64,000 nt of DNA from Apostichopus japonicus (Eukaryota; Echinodermata; Holothuroidea; Aspidochirotida; Stichopodidae), in the NCBI RefSeq assembly GCF_037975245.1, contig NC_092580.1, positions 20,696,501 through 20,760,500 on the forward strand. Reading direction: 5' to 3'. Position numbers and translations under genes: made by a program. The notes below the pieces were generated by a model. That model ran no database searches and was not told the origin of the DNA. It saw nothing but the letters and a program-made list of their open reading frames with translations. Shown here one piece after another: positions 12,629 through 21,668 of this stretch. How positions within the stretch are numbered: the stretch's first letter is position 1; each line of letters opens with the position of its first letter.

Positions 12629-14388
12629 AGGTGCGTATCCGGGGGGGGGGCGTTGGGGGCGCGCGCCCCCCGGGTAAGGAAAAGAGGAGAGAAAAAAAAG
12701 AGAAGAAATAAGGGAAAAGGAGGGGAAAAAGAAAAGGAGGAGAGGAAGGAAGGGAAAAGAAAAAGGAAAAAAGAGAGAAAGATCCCTATTATATACACAG
12801 GGTAGCCAGTGACAGATCAAGGATTACGGAGGGGGTGTGCGCCTCACCCTACCCCTTACCCCGACAACTCCATTTTTGGCGTTTCCGTTTTTCCTCTCTC
12901 ACTAATGTACTTGAACTCGACCGAGTCGTCGGGGAAAATAACGCATTTCGGGAAGGGGGCGACCGCCCCCCCCCCGAGCAAATTTTCTTTATGACATAGC
13001 TAGTAATTTCAAAATAGACAATGCTTAGATGCAACTTACAAGGCCTGGGAAGTGTCATTTCCAGCGATCTGGGAGGCATTTTCGGCCAAAATTTTTCTTG
13101 TACGCTTCGCGCCAACTCATGGTGGCGCTTCGCTTAGATAGTTTGCCTACAGGCTTCGCCCTCCCTTGGCAATTACTCGCTACACGCCTGTTCGAATTTG
13201 TAAAGCAAAGAGCAGATATAACATCATATCAATGAGCATTGAAATGCATGTTCCACGATGAACAGCCTCGAAAACTGTCAATGTGTGTAGTCAAAGGCGT
13301 AGGAGCCAGATTGGATTTGGGGGCTGTAATGACTTGCCCGAAAAAAAAGCCAAAAGCATTCAACATGTCGATGCCAATATCATATAGGCAAGATCGGTCA
13401 TTACATTGTATGGCATCGTGTACCGCACGGTCCGTCAAAGTTCCACAGTATACCGCCGGATGCTAATGTAAACAAACAAAAGGCTTATGTAGATCAGGAG
13501 AAAAAGCATACGGATCCATTTATGTCAAAACTCTCTTTTACAGTAGTAATGTCGGCCAAGCTTACAACTTTATTTCAATTACCAAGGAGATCATTTTAAG
13601 CTATTCATTGCTATTTATTTTTCTTTCAGTAGGTGCCCGAATAAATGGTTGCGGGGGGGGGGGGGGGCTGCAGCCCCCGCCTCCTACGGGCCCTACGCAT
13701 ATGAGTGAAGTGTTCGGTTTCGATATACCTGATATCGGAAATATCTCCTATTTTTGTGTTCCTTCAACCAAGTTTTGTAAAAGCCATTATAAGGAGGTTG
13801 CAATATTTCTACACCAAGAAATTAACTGTGTCGGAATTTTCCAAAATTTCCTCACCAACATTCTTCATCATACTTTCCTCTACTCGTTCAATTTTGACCT
13901 GTCTGTTAGGGGTTCAAGGAGGTTTTTCTATATTGGTTGTCTATAGACTGAATTTTGTGCAACATTATGGGTATGTTTTCAAGTGATTTTATTCACGAGA
14001 AAAGTCAATTTTCAAATTCTCAACAAGTAATGGGCTTAAAACCTTCAAAAGTGGGGCTTTCGGATATTGTGGGCTGTGACGTAGAATAACCTACAAAAGC
14101 AATGATCCATAGGACATGCAATCAGGTCGAACATGATGTGTGACTGGTGACAATCTTCAAAAAGGTTATGGATGGAAAAAACTTTTGGGAAATACTTGGT
14201 TCTCAGGCAAAAGTCTACATCTGGTTGCTCATTTTCAAGCCCGAGAAGTGCCATTTCCGGTGATCTGGGGGGTATCAAAACCAAAAATTTTCTTGTACGC
14301 TCCGCGCCAACCGATGGTGGCGCTCCGCTTAGATAGTAATTCGCGCCCCCCCCCCCCCCGGGTTAGAAAATCCTGGATACGCGCCTGA
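12629..14388. mobile_element. composite of hAT-like fragments
   Basis: The outer borders are facing inverted termini, CAGGTGCGTATCC at 12,629 and GGATACGCGCCTG ending 14,388. Each is bordered inside by a poly-G or poly-C run. The flanks share only AACAC and not in the right register for a target duplication, so these may be ends of two different insertions. Inside are a purine-rich low-complexity run (12,672-12,780), two copies of a GCGCCA...TGGCGC module (13,040-13,140 and 14,238-14,338) and the nested 412-bp element listed next. Confidence 0.55.
13292..13703. mobile_element. short 412-bp relative of the 6.6 kb element
   Basis: The left end CAAAGGCGTAGGAGCC and right end CCTACGCATATG are diverged copies of the CATAGGCGTAGGAG terminus. 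Next to the left end is GACTTGCCCGAAAA, as in the other family members. Before the right end come TAGGTGCCCGA and a poly-G tract. The flanking octamers TGTGTAGT and AGTGAAGT agree at 6 of 8 positions, as expected of a decayed target duplication. Confidence 0.7.
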
Positions 14389-15444
14389 ACACCGTCTCAG
14401 TTCTTATATCCCTGTATTCTGTGGGTAGGGATGGTTATGGGGGGGCATTTTGTGGATAATTAGTTTCTCTATCAGGCGTCTCCTTGAGTAATTTTTGAAC
14501 TGAGACATATAGCTGTTATGGTAGATAGCAGCTCACTGGATATATATACTTACTCGAGTGCGCGCGTATAACCAGGGCAGTTTTCATCGAATGATCTGTT
14601 GGGATATAGTGACTACATATAGACAATACTCTATATATTGATCTTAATCGGCATTTCAGATGAATCATCGCTGATTTTCTCGGACTAGTATCTTTAGGTC
14701 AGCTATTAGGAGACGTACCAGTGTCTGTTTTCTACATAATCCCTTCCTTCCGTTCCTTCCGTTCGTTACCCTCATATAGCTTCCACACGTCAAACATTTC
14801 TAATGACATGCCTCCCACTATCATGGAACCAGGTTTGTTGTAACCCTAGCCATACACATAGAGATACCGTACCACAATCACATTAATGAACATCCGCCTA
14901 TAGGTTAAACGTCGGGACAAATACCTAACGTAACCTATAATGAGGTGATGATCCTTTTGAGGGGGGGGGGGGGTAGTGGTTGCATGGAGAAGGGTGTGTT
15001 TCATGTAATCATCTCCAATAATTCTGTGTGACAATAGGGAATAAAGAAGATGATTTTGAAATCACAATGGGTAGGGTCTGAAACAAGGACATCCAAAGAA
15101 CCCCGAGACAATGAAGAAATGTACACGGACTCATGAGCTTCCCAAATGATCTCAGCTCCCAGTATCGAGTTAGTGAGATCAGAAGAAATAGTCAGTAAGT
15201 CAGTTGGCTGACTAGTTCGGCATTGACCGACCCATACTTTTCTCGCTGACTGCCTGCGGACCCCTTTACGCTCATGAATCATCATAACATATTCACTGAC
15301 CCCCCACCCCAGGTTTACTGATGTCCCCTCACCCTTGGTTCAAGGTTCACTCTATGTAAAACGAACGACCGCAACACAATATTTTTACTGACGCCAAAAG
15401 GACAAGCAGTATTTAATATATCGTCTATATGACACTAAATGTAT
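14389..15444. other. gene-free stretch left of the DIRS element
   Basis: Nothing coding is supported. It contains a (CCTTCCGTT)-like short repeat near 14,745 and a poly-G tract at 14,959-14,972. Confidence 0.4.
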
Positions 15445-15514
15445 GATTATCTCTTACGTAACATACAGAGGTCGGTCTCCCATGAGATCGTCTAATTCAC
15501 CACTTAGTGTCAGT
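15445..15514 (+). repeat. DIRS left inverted terminal repeat
   Basis: It begins GATTATCTCTTACGTAACAT and runs to CCACTTAGTGTCAGT. The first ~42 bases are matched in reverse complement at 20,540-20,582. The part from ATGAGATCGTCTAATTC to GTCAGT is matched in reverse complement at 20,725-20,760. Confidence 0.85.
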
Positions 15515-16194
15515 GTTTAACTTCACCTTGCCGTGGAAGGACCGTCTACAGCGGTTCTCCCGGCTCCTGAATAGGCTTAGTGTTATACTGTTAGATAATT
15601 CGGTGCTTTCCTTCCTGGAATGCAGATTGTCTATATGTTTATATACTGTTACGTAATCCTGGCGTACTTCGTGGTGCGCTATTGAGTATTGAAAGAATAA
15701 GAAAAATATTTGTTGTTTTGTTCTGCACGGCAGTGTAGTACTAGTAGTGTATACTGTTGGAACGTTGGTATAGTTCTTTTAACCTCTGCCTCTGAAGGTA
15801 AACGCCTCGCTACAATTCGTCTCGGGAATCGTCTCGGCTATTAACGTCAGTGTGTGGCACACTGACTTTGAATTCGTGCAGTTGAACTTGGTGAGTTCTT
15901 GTTGTGTTGCCCATTATTTTGAGTCAAGCGTTGGTTAAATCGCCGGGTGCGATTACAGATTAGAGGCTATATGCTCTACGCTTAGCCTATAAAGCAATTT
16001 CCGGGTGAGATTGCAGCAGAAAGTTAACGTTAAGATTTAGCCTACCTGAGGCTGTAGCTAATACAATAAAACGTGCATTTTAATCTCCGGGTGAGATTGC
16101 AAACGTGTTCTCCTGTTCCGGGTGAATAGGGAATTTAAAGCGCAAGTTATATTTAGACTATCTGCCCCTCTTGAATGGTTTAACATTCAAAATC
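15515..16194 (+). promoter_or_regulatory. DIRS leader with four CCGGGTGAGATTGCA-like repeats
   Basis: About 680 non-coding bases precede gag. The motif CCGGGTG(A/C)GATT(G/A)CA occurs at 15,943, 16,001 and 16,087, with a shortened copy (CCGGGTGAATAGG) at 16,118. Spacing is irregular. Repeated motifs in a retroelement leader may be promoter elements or packaging/priming sites. Which one cannot be told from sequence. Confidence 0.6.
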
Positions 16195-17286
16195 ATGGCT
16201 AATACTTGTGAGGATGATATTATGTCCCTTATTGACGAGGATGAGATGTCTGGGGTTTTGGATGCGCCAGGTGGCTCAGGTACATCCCGATTAATTCCCT
16301 CAACTGAAACTACTCAAAGTTTTGATATGAAAGATGCAATTTTAGCAATGCAGAACCAAATTCAAGTATTGAGTAACAAGGTGTTAGGGAAAGACACAAA
16401 TTCAAAGCTACTTGAGTCACAAAATGAAAGCAGCTCCAGCTGCAGGAATTTAGACCTTGAAGCAGTGTATGATTTGTTGCCTGAGGACTCGATATATGAG
16501 GTCAACAATTCACCCTTGTCTCTGGAAGGGGCAAACCCAGTTACTGCAGATAACGATGCATTGTTTCAGGACCTTGTGGCGTTCTTAGAACTAGAAAAGA
16601 AACCAGGAAAATCTGTCGATGACAGAGTTAAAACATTAGTGGATAATGTATTAAAACAACGCATGGCAGAAACCAAGCTCAAAGGGTTATTGGTCAAATA
16701 TGATATGCCAGCTAATTTAGAAATGCTGCAGACAACTCAGATAAATGAGGTCATTTGGAATGGCCTTCGTAACAATACAAGAGCGTCAGATGTGAAGCTC
16801 CAAAAAATGCAAGTTTGTAATATTAAGGCAATTACAGCATTAACAACCTTAATGGATGACATTTTGTCAACGAGAGAAAAAATGGGCACTCAAGCAACGC
16901 TTATTAAGATCACAGATGCGCTGGCACTATTGGGCAGTGCGAACATGGAACTCAACCATTTTCGGCGTGAGTTAATCAGACCAGATTTGAGACTAGAGTA
17001 TAGAAATCTGTGTAACCGGTCAAATCCAGTTACTACAATGTTGATGGGTGATGATGTATCCCAAAAATTAAGAGACATAGCTGAGGCTAACCGAGTGTCC
17101 GCACGTATATGTACGGCAAATCGGGGGAGAGGCAGAGGTTCAAGGCCACCTTACACACGTGGTACATTTCGTGGCAGAGGATTCTCTAGAGGGTCTGGTC
17201 ATTTTTTAGACCGTGGCATGGTGGGCAACAAACGTGCCAGAGGACAAATGACCCACTACCGACCCCCGAAACAACCAAGACATTAG
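16195..17286 (+). CDS. DIRS Gag-like protein
   Basis: 363 codons. The ATG at 16,195 has a good context (AAAATCATGGCT); the frame extends a little further upstream but without ATG. The N-terminal third is acidic and Ser-rich with a possible coiled segment. The middle is helical (DDRVKTLVDNVLKQRMAE and following). The C-terminus is an RG-rich nucleic-acid-binding tail (RGRGRGSRPPYTRGTFRGRG), which in DIRS Gag proteins takes the place of a zinc knuckle. It presumably packages the element RNA. The 3' end overlaps the pol frame by about 97 bases. Confidence 0.85.
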   Translation: MANTCEDDIMSLIDEDEMSGVLDAPGGSGTSRLIPSTETTQSFDMKDAILAMQNQIQVLSNKVLGKDTNSKLLESQNESSSSCRNLDLEAVYDLLPEDSIYEVNNSPLSLEGANPVTADNDALFQDLVAFLELEKKPGKSVDDRVKTLVDNVLKQRMAETKLKGLLVKYDMPANLEMLQTTQINEVIWNGLRNNTRASDVKLQKMQVCNIKAITALTTLMDDILSTREKMGTQATLIKITDALALLGSANMELNHFRRELIRPDLRLEYRNLCNRSNPVTTMLMGDDVSQKLRDIAEANRVSARICTANRGRGRGSRPPYTRGTFRGRGFSRGSGHFLDRGMVGNKRARGQMTHYRPPKQPRH

Positions 17287-19364
17287 ATTGTCGAGGTAAG
17301 GAATATGTTGTTAATGATTTTCAGTTAATATCAACAGAAGCCATAGGTGGTAGAATAAAAAACTGCTTGCCAAGGTGGCGGGAGTTGACATCTGATAAAA
17401 CTATCCTTGAGTGGGTAACAGGATACAAAATCGAATTTAAGGACCAAGAGCCATTTCAGTTGAGACCACCGTTACAACCAAAACGTACAATAGCCGAAAT
17501 GAGTATTATTCAAGATGAAATAGAAAAGTTACTCTCCAAATGTGTAATAGAACGGGTGACACATACCCAGGGGGAATATATTTCAAACATTTTTGTTATT
17601 CCCAAAAAAGATGGTTCAAATAGAGTTATATTTAATCTCAGAAGATTAAATTTGCATATCCGGTATCACCATTTCAAAATGGATTCCTTGGCATCAGCTT
17701 TAAAGTTAATGCATAAGAACTGCTATATGGCTTCTGTGGATTTAAAAGATGCATACTATTCGGTTCCAGTATATAATTGCTTCAGAAAATTTTTGCGTTT
17801 TCGATGGAAAAATGAGCTGTTTCAGTTTACTTGCTTGCCAATGGGCATTACGTCAGCCCCAAGGGTTTTTACGAAATTGCTCAAACCCTTGTTTGCCTAT
17901 TTGCGGAAACAAGGAGTTGATTGTATGGGGTATATTGACGATTCATTTTTACTAGCGAATAGTTATGAAGACTGTTTAAGTGCTGTTCAGCAAACAGTCA
18001 GCTTATTTCAAGAGCTAGGTTTCATTGTTCACACTAAGAAATCAATATTGAAACCATCCAGAGAACTAATTTATTTAGGGTTCATGTTGAATTCAACAGA
18101 AATGACAGTTCGGCCAACATCAAACAAGATAATTGAGGTTCTGGGTCATATTTCCAGGTTAAAACAGAAATTCACACCTTCGGTGAGGGAGGTAGCAACT
18201 GTTATTGGCTACCTTGTGTCTCTCTTCCCAGGGGTGCGACATGGCCCCCTCTTTTATAGGTTTTTAGAGAGGGAAAAAACTTCGGCTCTCCAACGTAATT
18301 TTGGTAACTTTGACAGTCCAATGTTACTCTCATCCCAAGCATTAGAAGAGTTATCTTGGTGGGAGGAGCATTTGAAAGGGAACTACCGGGAAATTTTGAT
18401 TCCGGACCCACTTCTAATCATTCAAACTGATGCATCCCTATTTGGGTGGGGTGCTGTTACACTTAGGCCGCATGCGCAAGCGTCGGGCGTGTGGAACCCA
18501 CAAGAGCAGAGTTTACATATAAATGTACTGGAATTAAAAGCTATTCTACAAGCGTTGAAAAAGCTGTGTTTAGGCTCCAAGGATATCCACATTCGTATCC
18601 AGTCAGATAATACAACAGCTGTAGCATATGTTAATAACATGGGAGGCTCGCATTCCATGCAGTCTAATTTGGTTGCTAAGGCTATCTGGTTATGGGCAAT
18701 TGAACGGAATATTTGGATTTCTGCTGCCTTTTTACCAGGGAAAGACAATGTAGTAGCGGACAAATTATCACGTCCACAGAAACATCATACCGAGTGGATG
18801 TTGCAACCAAAGTTTTTTGGTGATATTGTAGCTAGGTTTGGATACCCTAGCATAGATTTATTCGCATCAAAATTTAACAAACAAATAGATACATATGCAT
18901 CATGGAAGCCAGATTCAAAGGCATGTTTTGTGGACGCCTTTTCGGTAAATTGGAAAGACTTTTATTTTTATGCCTTTCCCCCTTTTAGTCTCATTGGCAA
19001 AATGATACAAAAAATAAAAATAGATGAGGCATATGGAATTGTTATTGTGCCAGATTGGCCTTCCCAACCTTGGTATACAACTTTGGTGTCTCTTCTTACC
19101 GCAAATCCAATTATTATTCCACAGAGGTTGGACATGCTGGTACTTCCGGGAGATACAATTCGACATCCGCTTTGCCCCAAACTGCGGCTTCTGGCTTGCC
19201 GCTTGTCGGGGAGGCACTCCGAATGCAAGGATTTTCACCAGAATCTAGCAAAATTATCATTTCATCATGGCGAAAAGGAACACAAAAACAATATGCAGGT
19301 TTCCACAGAAAGTGGGGACAGTTTTGTATTCAAAGGGAGGTGGATATGTTTCGACCGTCTTTGA
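17190..19364 (+). CDS. DIRS reverse transcriptase, RNase H and methyltransferase-like polyprotein
   Basis: Open from 17,190, just after a TAG in this frame, to the stop at 19,362-19,364, in the -1 frame relative to gag. There is no ATG near its 5' end. RT motifs: FVIPKKDGSNRVIFNLRRLN, SVDLKDAYYSVPV, LPMGITSAPRVF and the catalytic GYIDDSF (near 17,930). RNase H follows with IQTDASLFGWGA, LELKAIL, QSDNTTAVAYVNN and KDNVVADKLSR. The last ~200 residues (IDLFASKFN, then YAFPPFSLI, then VPDWPSQPWY) correspond to the Dam-like methyltransferase region usual in DIRS elements; AFPPF sits where that family has its xPPx motif. It copies the element RNA into DNA. The 3' end overlaps the recombinase frame. 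Confidence 0.92.
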   Translation, partial: RVWSFFRPWHGGQQTCQRTNDPLPTPETTKTLDCRGKEYVVNDFQLISTEAIGGRIKNCLPRWRELTSDKTILEWVTGYKIEFKDQEPFQLRPPLQPKRTIAEMSIIQDEIEKLLSKCVIERVTHTQGEYISNIFVIPKKDGSNRVIFNLRRLNLHIRYHHFKMDSLASALKLMHKNCYMASVDLKDAYYSVPVYNCFRKFLRFRWKNELFQFTCLPMGITSAPRVFTKLLKPLFAYLRKQGVDCMGYIDDSFLLANSYEDCLSAVQQTVSLFQELGFIVHTKKSILKPSRELIYLGFMLNSTEMTVRPTSNKIIEVLGHISRLKQKFTPSVREVATVIGYLVSLFPGVRHGPLFYRFLEREKTSALQRNFGNFDSPMLLSSQALEELSWWEEHLKGNYREILIPDPLLIIQTDASLFGWGAVTLRPHAQASGVWNPQEQSLHINVLELKAILQALKKLCLGSKDIHIRIQSDNTTAVAYVNNMGGSHSMQSNLVAKAIWLWAIERNIWISAAFLPGKDNVVADKLSRPQKHHTEWMLQPKFFGDIVARFGYPSIDLFASKFNKQIDTYASWKPDSKACFVDAFSVNWKDFYFYAFPPFSLIGKMIQKIKIDEAYGIVIVPDWPSQPWYTTLVSLLTANPIIIPQRLDMLVLPGDTIRHPLCPKLRLLACRLSGRHSECKDFHQNLAKLSFHHGEKEHKNNMQVSTESGDSFVFKGRWICFDRL
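17202..17256 (+). promoter_or_regulatory. putative -1 ribosomal frameshift site between gag and pol
   Basis: The heptamer T TTT TTA (17,202-17,208) lies exactly in the X XXY YYZ register of the gag frame (codons CAT TTT TTA GAC). The pol frame is -1 relative to gag and is open from 17,190, so slippage here would fuse Gag to RT. Five bases downstream a hairpin can form between TGGCATG (17,214-17,220) and CGTGCCA (17,233-17,239), with one G-T pair. GTGGG in the loop (17,221-17,225) could also pair with CCCAC (17,252-17,256), a possible pseudoknot. The pol frame has no ATG near its start, which agrees with a fusion product. Confidence 0.68.
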
Positions 19365-20167
19365 CGGATGTAGTAACATTCCTTACCCACCTATTCAATT
19401 CCGGACTCGGTTATAGTTCTTTGAACACCGCACGGTGTGCTCTTTCATCAATAATTATGAGGGATTCTGATAATACCATAGGCAACCATCCTTTGGTATC
19501 AAGATTTATAAAGGGAGTTTATCATCTAAGACCGCCTTCATATCGGTACGATAACATTTGGGATGTTTCAATAGTGTTAAGGTATTTAAGAGGCCTTCAT
19601 CCTTTAAGTTCACTTTCTATGAAGATGCTAACACTGAAACTGGTTACTTTAGTGGCACTAGTTTCCGCTCAAAGATTACAAACCTTGCAGCTATTAGATA
19701 TCTCCACAGTGCATGGGGATGGCAGTACTTTTGTCTTTACGATCCCTGACCAGATCAAACAATCACGACCTGGATCTGGTCCGATAAAAGTTGTACTAAG
19801 AGACTTTCAAGAAGATCAATCGATTAGTGTTGTGAAAGTATTAGAGTTCTATCTCAAACAAACAAAGAACCTAAGAGGTAGTTGCTCAAAACTATTTATT
19901 AGTTATGTAAAACCGCATGCTGCAGTTTCTCGTGACACGCTTGCAAGATGGATCAAGCTGGTCTTGGATTTGTCCGGAGTTGATACTAAAACATTTTCCG
20001 CTCATAGTACAAGGGCCGCATCAACTTCAGCCGCCTACTCTAGGAGTGTGCCGATCGAAGAAATATTAAAAGTTGCTGGATGGAAGTCAGAAAAAACGTT
20101 TGCGAAGTTTTACAAGAAGGAGGTTCTCCATCAAAACGAGACATTTACAAACATTCTGTTAAGTTAA
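19223..20167 (+). CDS. DIRS tyrosine recombinase
   Basis: 314 codons from the ATG at 19,223. The frame is open further upstream inside the RT ORF but without an ATG, so the start is a choice. The N-terminal SAM-like core-binding segment includes SWRKGTQKQYAGFHRKWGQF. The catalytic set is complete: Arg151 (VSAQRLQT), His261 and Arg264 (SAHSTRAA), Trp287 (AGWKS) and the nucleophile Tyr297 (FAKFYKKE). It would integrate the circular cDNA by strand exchange at the GATTAT core. The frame is -1 relative to the RT ORF, with about 140 bases of overlap after the ATG. Confidence 0.92.
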   Translation: MQGFSPESSKIIISSWRKGTQKQYAGFHRKWGQFCIQREVDMFRPSLTDVVTFLTHLFNSGLGYSSLNTARCALSSIIMRDSDNTIGNHPLVSRFIKGVYHLRPPSYRYDNIWDVSIVLRYLRGLHPLSSLSMKMLTLKLVTLVALVSAQRLQTLQLLDISTVHGDGSTFVFTIPDQIKQSRPGSGPIKVVLRDFQEDQSISVVKVLEFYLKQTKNLRGSCSKLFISYVKPHAAVSRDTLARWIKLVLDLSGVDTKTFSAHSTRAASTSAAYSRSVPIEEILKVAGWKSEKTFAKFYKKEVLHQNETFTNILLS

Positions 20168-20539
20168 TACTATTATTACGCCTGCTATCGAAAAGGCAGA
20201 TTTGTGTTGCGTGCATTGAACACATGCTAAGATTCAGTTACTAAAGCAATGTTATCCTTCTGTTCGTAAGCTTCTGTTCACAAAATGACAGAACAGAAAT
20301 TATTCCCTTCACTGGTGCGAAAGGAAAGAAAGTATATTGTTAATAACGTTCTCAAATAACTAAAAGAAATTCATACATTTGTTGTTAACCATATGGTTTA
20401 TTGTGTTTACAAGTAAGTACACAGTCATTGAGCAGAGTGAATCACTCTAGTCAAGTACAAAATAAAACAAAGAAGACACAGAAAATGTGTTGATCTACGA
20501 GTTATTCTCCTTGCTTCGTGTTCACTTCAAGCTTTAAAG
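20168..20539 (+). other. DIRS 3' untranslated segment
   Basis: Non-coding sequence between the recombinase stop and the internal complementary region. AATAAA at 20,461-20,466 is a possible polyadenylation signal. Confidence 0.5.
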
Positions 20540-20663
20540 TCTCATGGGAGACCGACCTCTGTATGTTACGTAAGAGATAATCCTAAAATTAAATGAGACT
20601 TCGCAGAAGTTGAAATTTGATTAAGATTATCTCGTCGTAACATACAGGGAGAGGGATCACATG
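20540..20663 (+). repeat. DIRS internal complementary region
   Basis: The first half (20,540-20,582) is the reverse complement of the element's left end. The second half (20,577-20,663) is the reverse complement of its right end (20,758-20,844). They meet at ATAATC. In DIRS1-type models this region templates the joining of the two termini. The perfect 87-base arms separated by 94 bases would also form a strong hairpin with the right repeat. Confidence 0.88.
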
Positions 20664-20724
20664 CCCTCCCTTAGCCCAACCCGTTTTGGTCGGATTTGGT
20701 TTCGAAGTGAACCCTCATCTTTAA

Positions 20725-20844
20725 AAGACTGACACTAAGTGGTGAATTAGACGATCTCATGTGATCCCTCTCCCTGTATGTTACGACGAGATAATCTTAA
20801 TCAAATTTCAACTTCTGCGAAGTCTCATTTAATTTTAGGATTAT
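20725..20844 (+). repeat. DIRS right inverted terminal repeat
   Basis: Contains the complement of the left repeat from GTCAGT to ATGAGAT, then a diverged outer part (CTCTCCCTGTATGTTACGAC), then a 42-base extension not found at the left end, closing with GATTAT. A longer right repeat is typical of DIRS1-like elements. Confidence 0.85.
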
Positions 20845-21585
20845 GGATGAACCTTTATAATCCGTATATAGTCTGGATTATACAGATGAAACAATTACAA
20901 AAAAATATGCTGTACGTTTGGTATGCATGTTCGCTCACAATTACAAGCATTTGTTTCCCAATCAGTGGTTGTAAATATATCTATCCAGCCACTAGTATTT
21001 GTGGTACAGGATGCACAGAGGAACCATTTCGTTTGAATGTTTGCGGGAACTTTGTATAGTTGACAACTTAAAAAATCAAAATCACATGTCCCGCTGTCGC
21101 TCTAAGTTTGTGCCCTCCATGCACCCTCCCCCACCCCTCGGCCATTCTCTCAGCAGATTGAACCCTCTTCCGCATCAGCTCAGCATGGCTACGAAAGTAC
21201 TATACGTGTTTGGACTTGAAGAAATTGTGCCTGTAAAATATACTGTCAACACTCTATGTATATATTTATAAGACATACTGTAAGCTGTGACATAAATGTG
21301 ATCATATAGCTAGCTATATATAAGATGATGTTATCGTGTTCCTGGTATATGTCTATGACAGTTATAACATTACGTTGGAACCCGTACTAAACCAGCTGTT
21401 TTAAGTATCTTCTAAACTTTTCAAATCAGCAATCTGCTGGGATCCTTCTTCCAAACATAAAACCAATTATTCAATTTGAACTCCGGCAACAGGTCTTTAC
21501 ATGCATGAATGGAATTACCCGGTGTACGTGGAAAGCGAATTAGAAATTTGTTATTAAAAGTAATTAAAACTGTAGACTTAAACTT

Positions 21586-21668
21586 TTCTTTCTTTTCTTT
21601 ATTTCTTACTTTCTTTCTTTTGGTTCCTTTCTTTCATTTGGTTCCTTTCTTTCTTTTGGTTACTTTGT
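21586..21668. repeat. pyrimidine-rich CTTT microsatellite
   Basis: Imperfect (CTTT)n with three interspersed TTGGTTCC/TTGGTTAC strings. Confidence 0.8.

Larger units (their letters stand above)
15445..20844 (+). mobile_element. complete DIRS-type tyrosine-recombinase retrotransposon
   Basis: 5400 bases. Order: left inverted terminal repeat, leader, gag, RT/RNase H/methyltransferase-like ORF, tyrosine recombinase, internal complementary region, right inverted repeat. DIRS elements replicate through a circular intermediate and integrate with a tyrosine recombinase, giving no staggered target duplication. Both outer ends carry the hexamer GATTAT (15,445-15,450 and 20,839-20,844). The internal complementary region at 20,540-20,663 joins the complement of the left end to the complement of the right end through ATAATC, the complement of that hexamer. 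That is the predicted circle junction. All three ORFs lack internal stops, so the copy looks recent. Confidence 0.93.

Noticed and set aside
12476-12820. Open frames on both strands with Lys/Arg- or Phe/Leu-rich peptides
   Set aside because: They translate a purine-rich simple run and a poly-G tract within transposon remnants.
12629-14388. A single hAT element bounded by CAGGTGCGTATCC and GGATACGCGCCTG
   Set aside because: Flanking bases do not form a target duplication in the proper register, so it is listed only as a composite.
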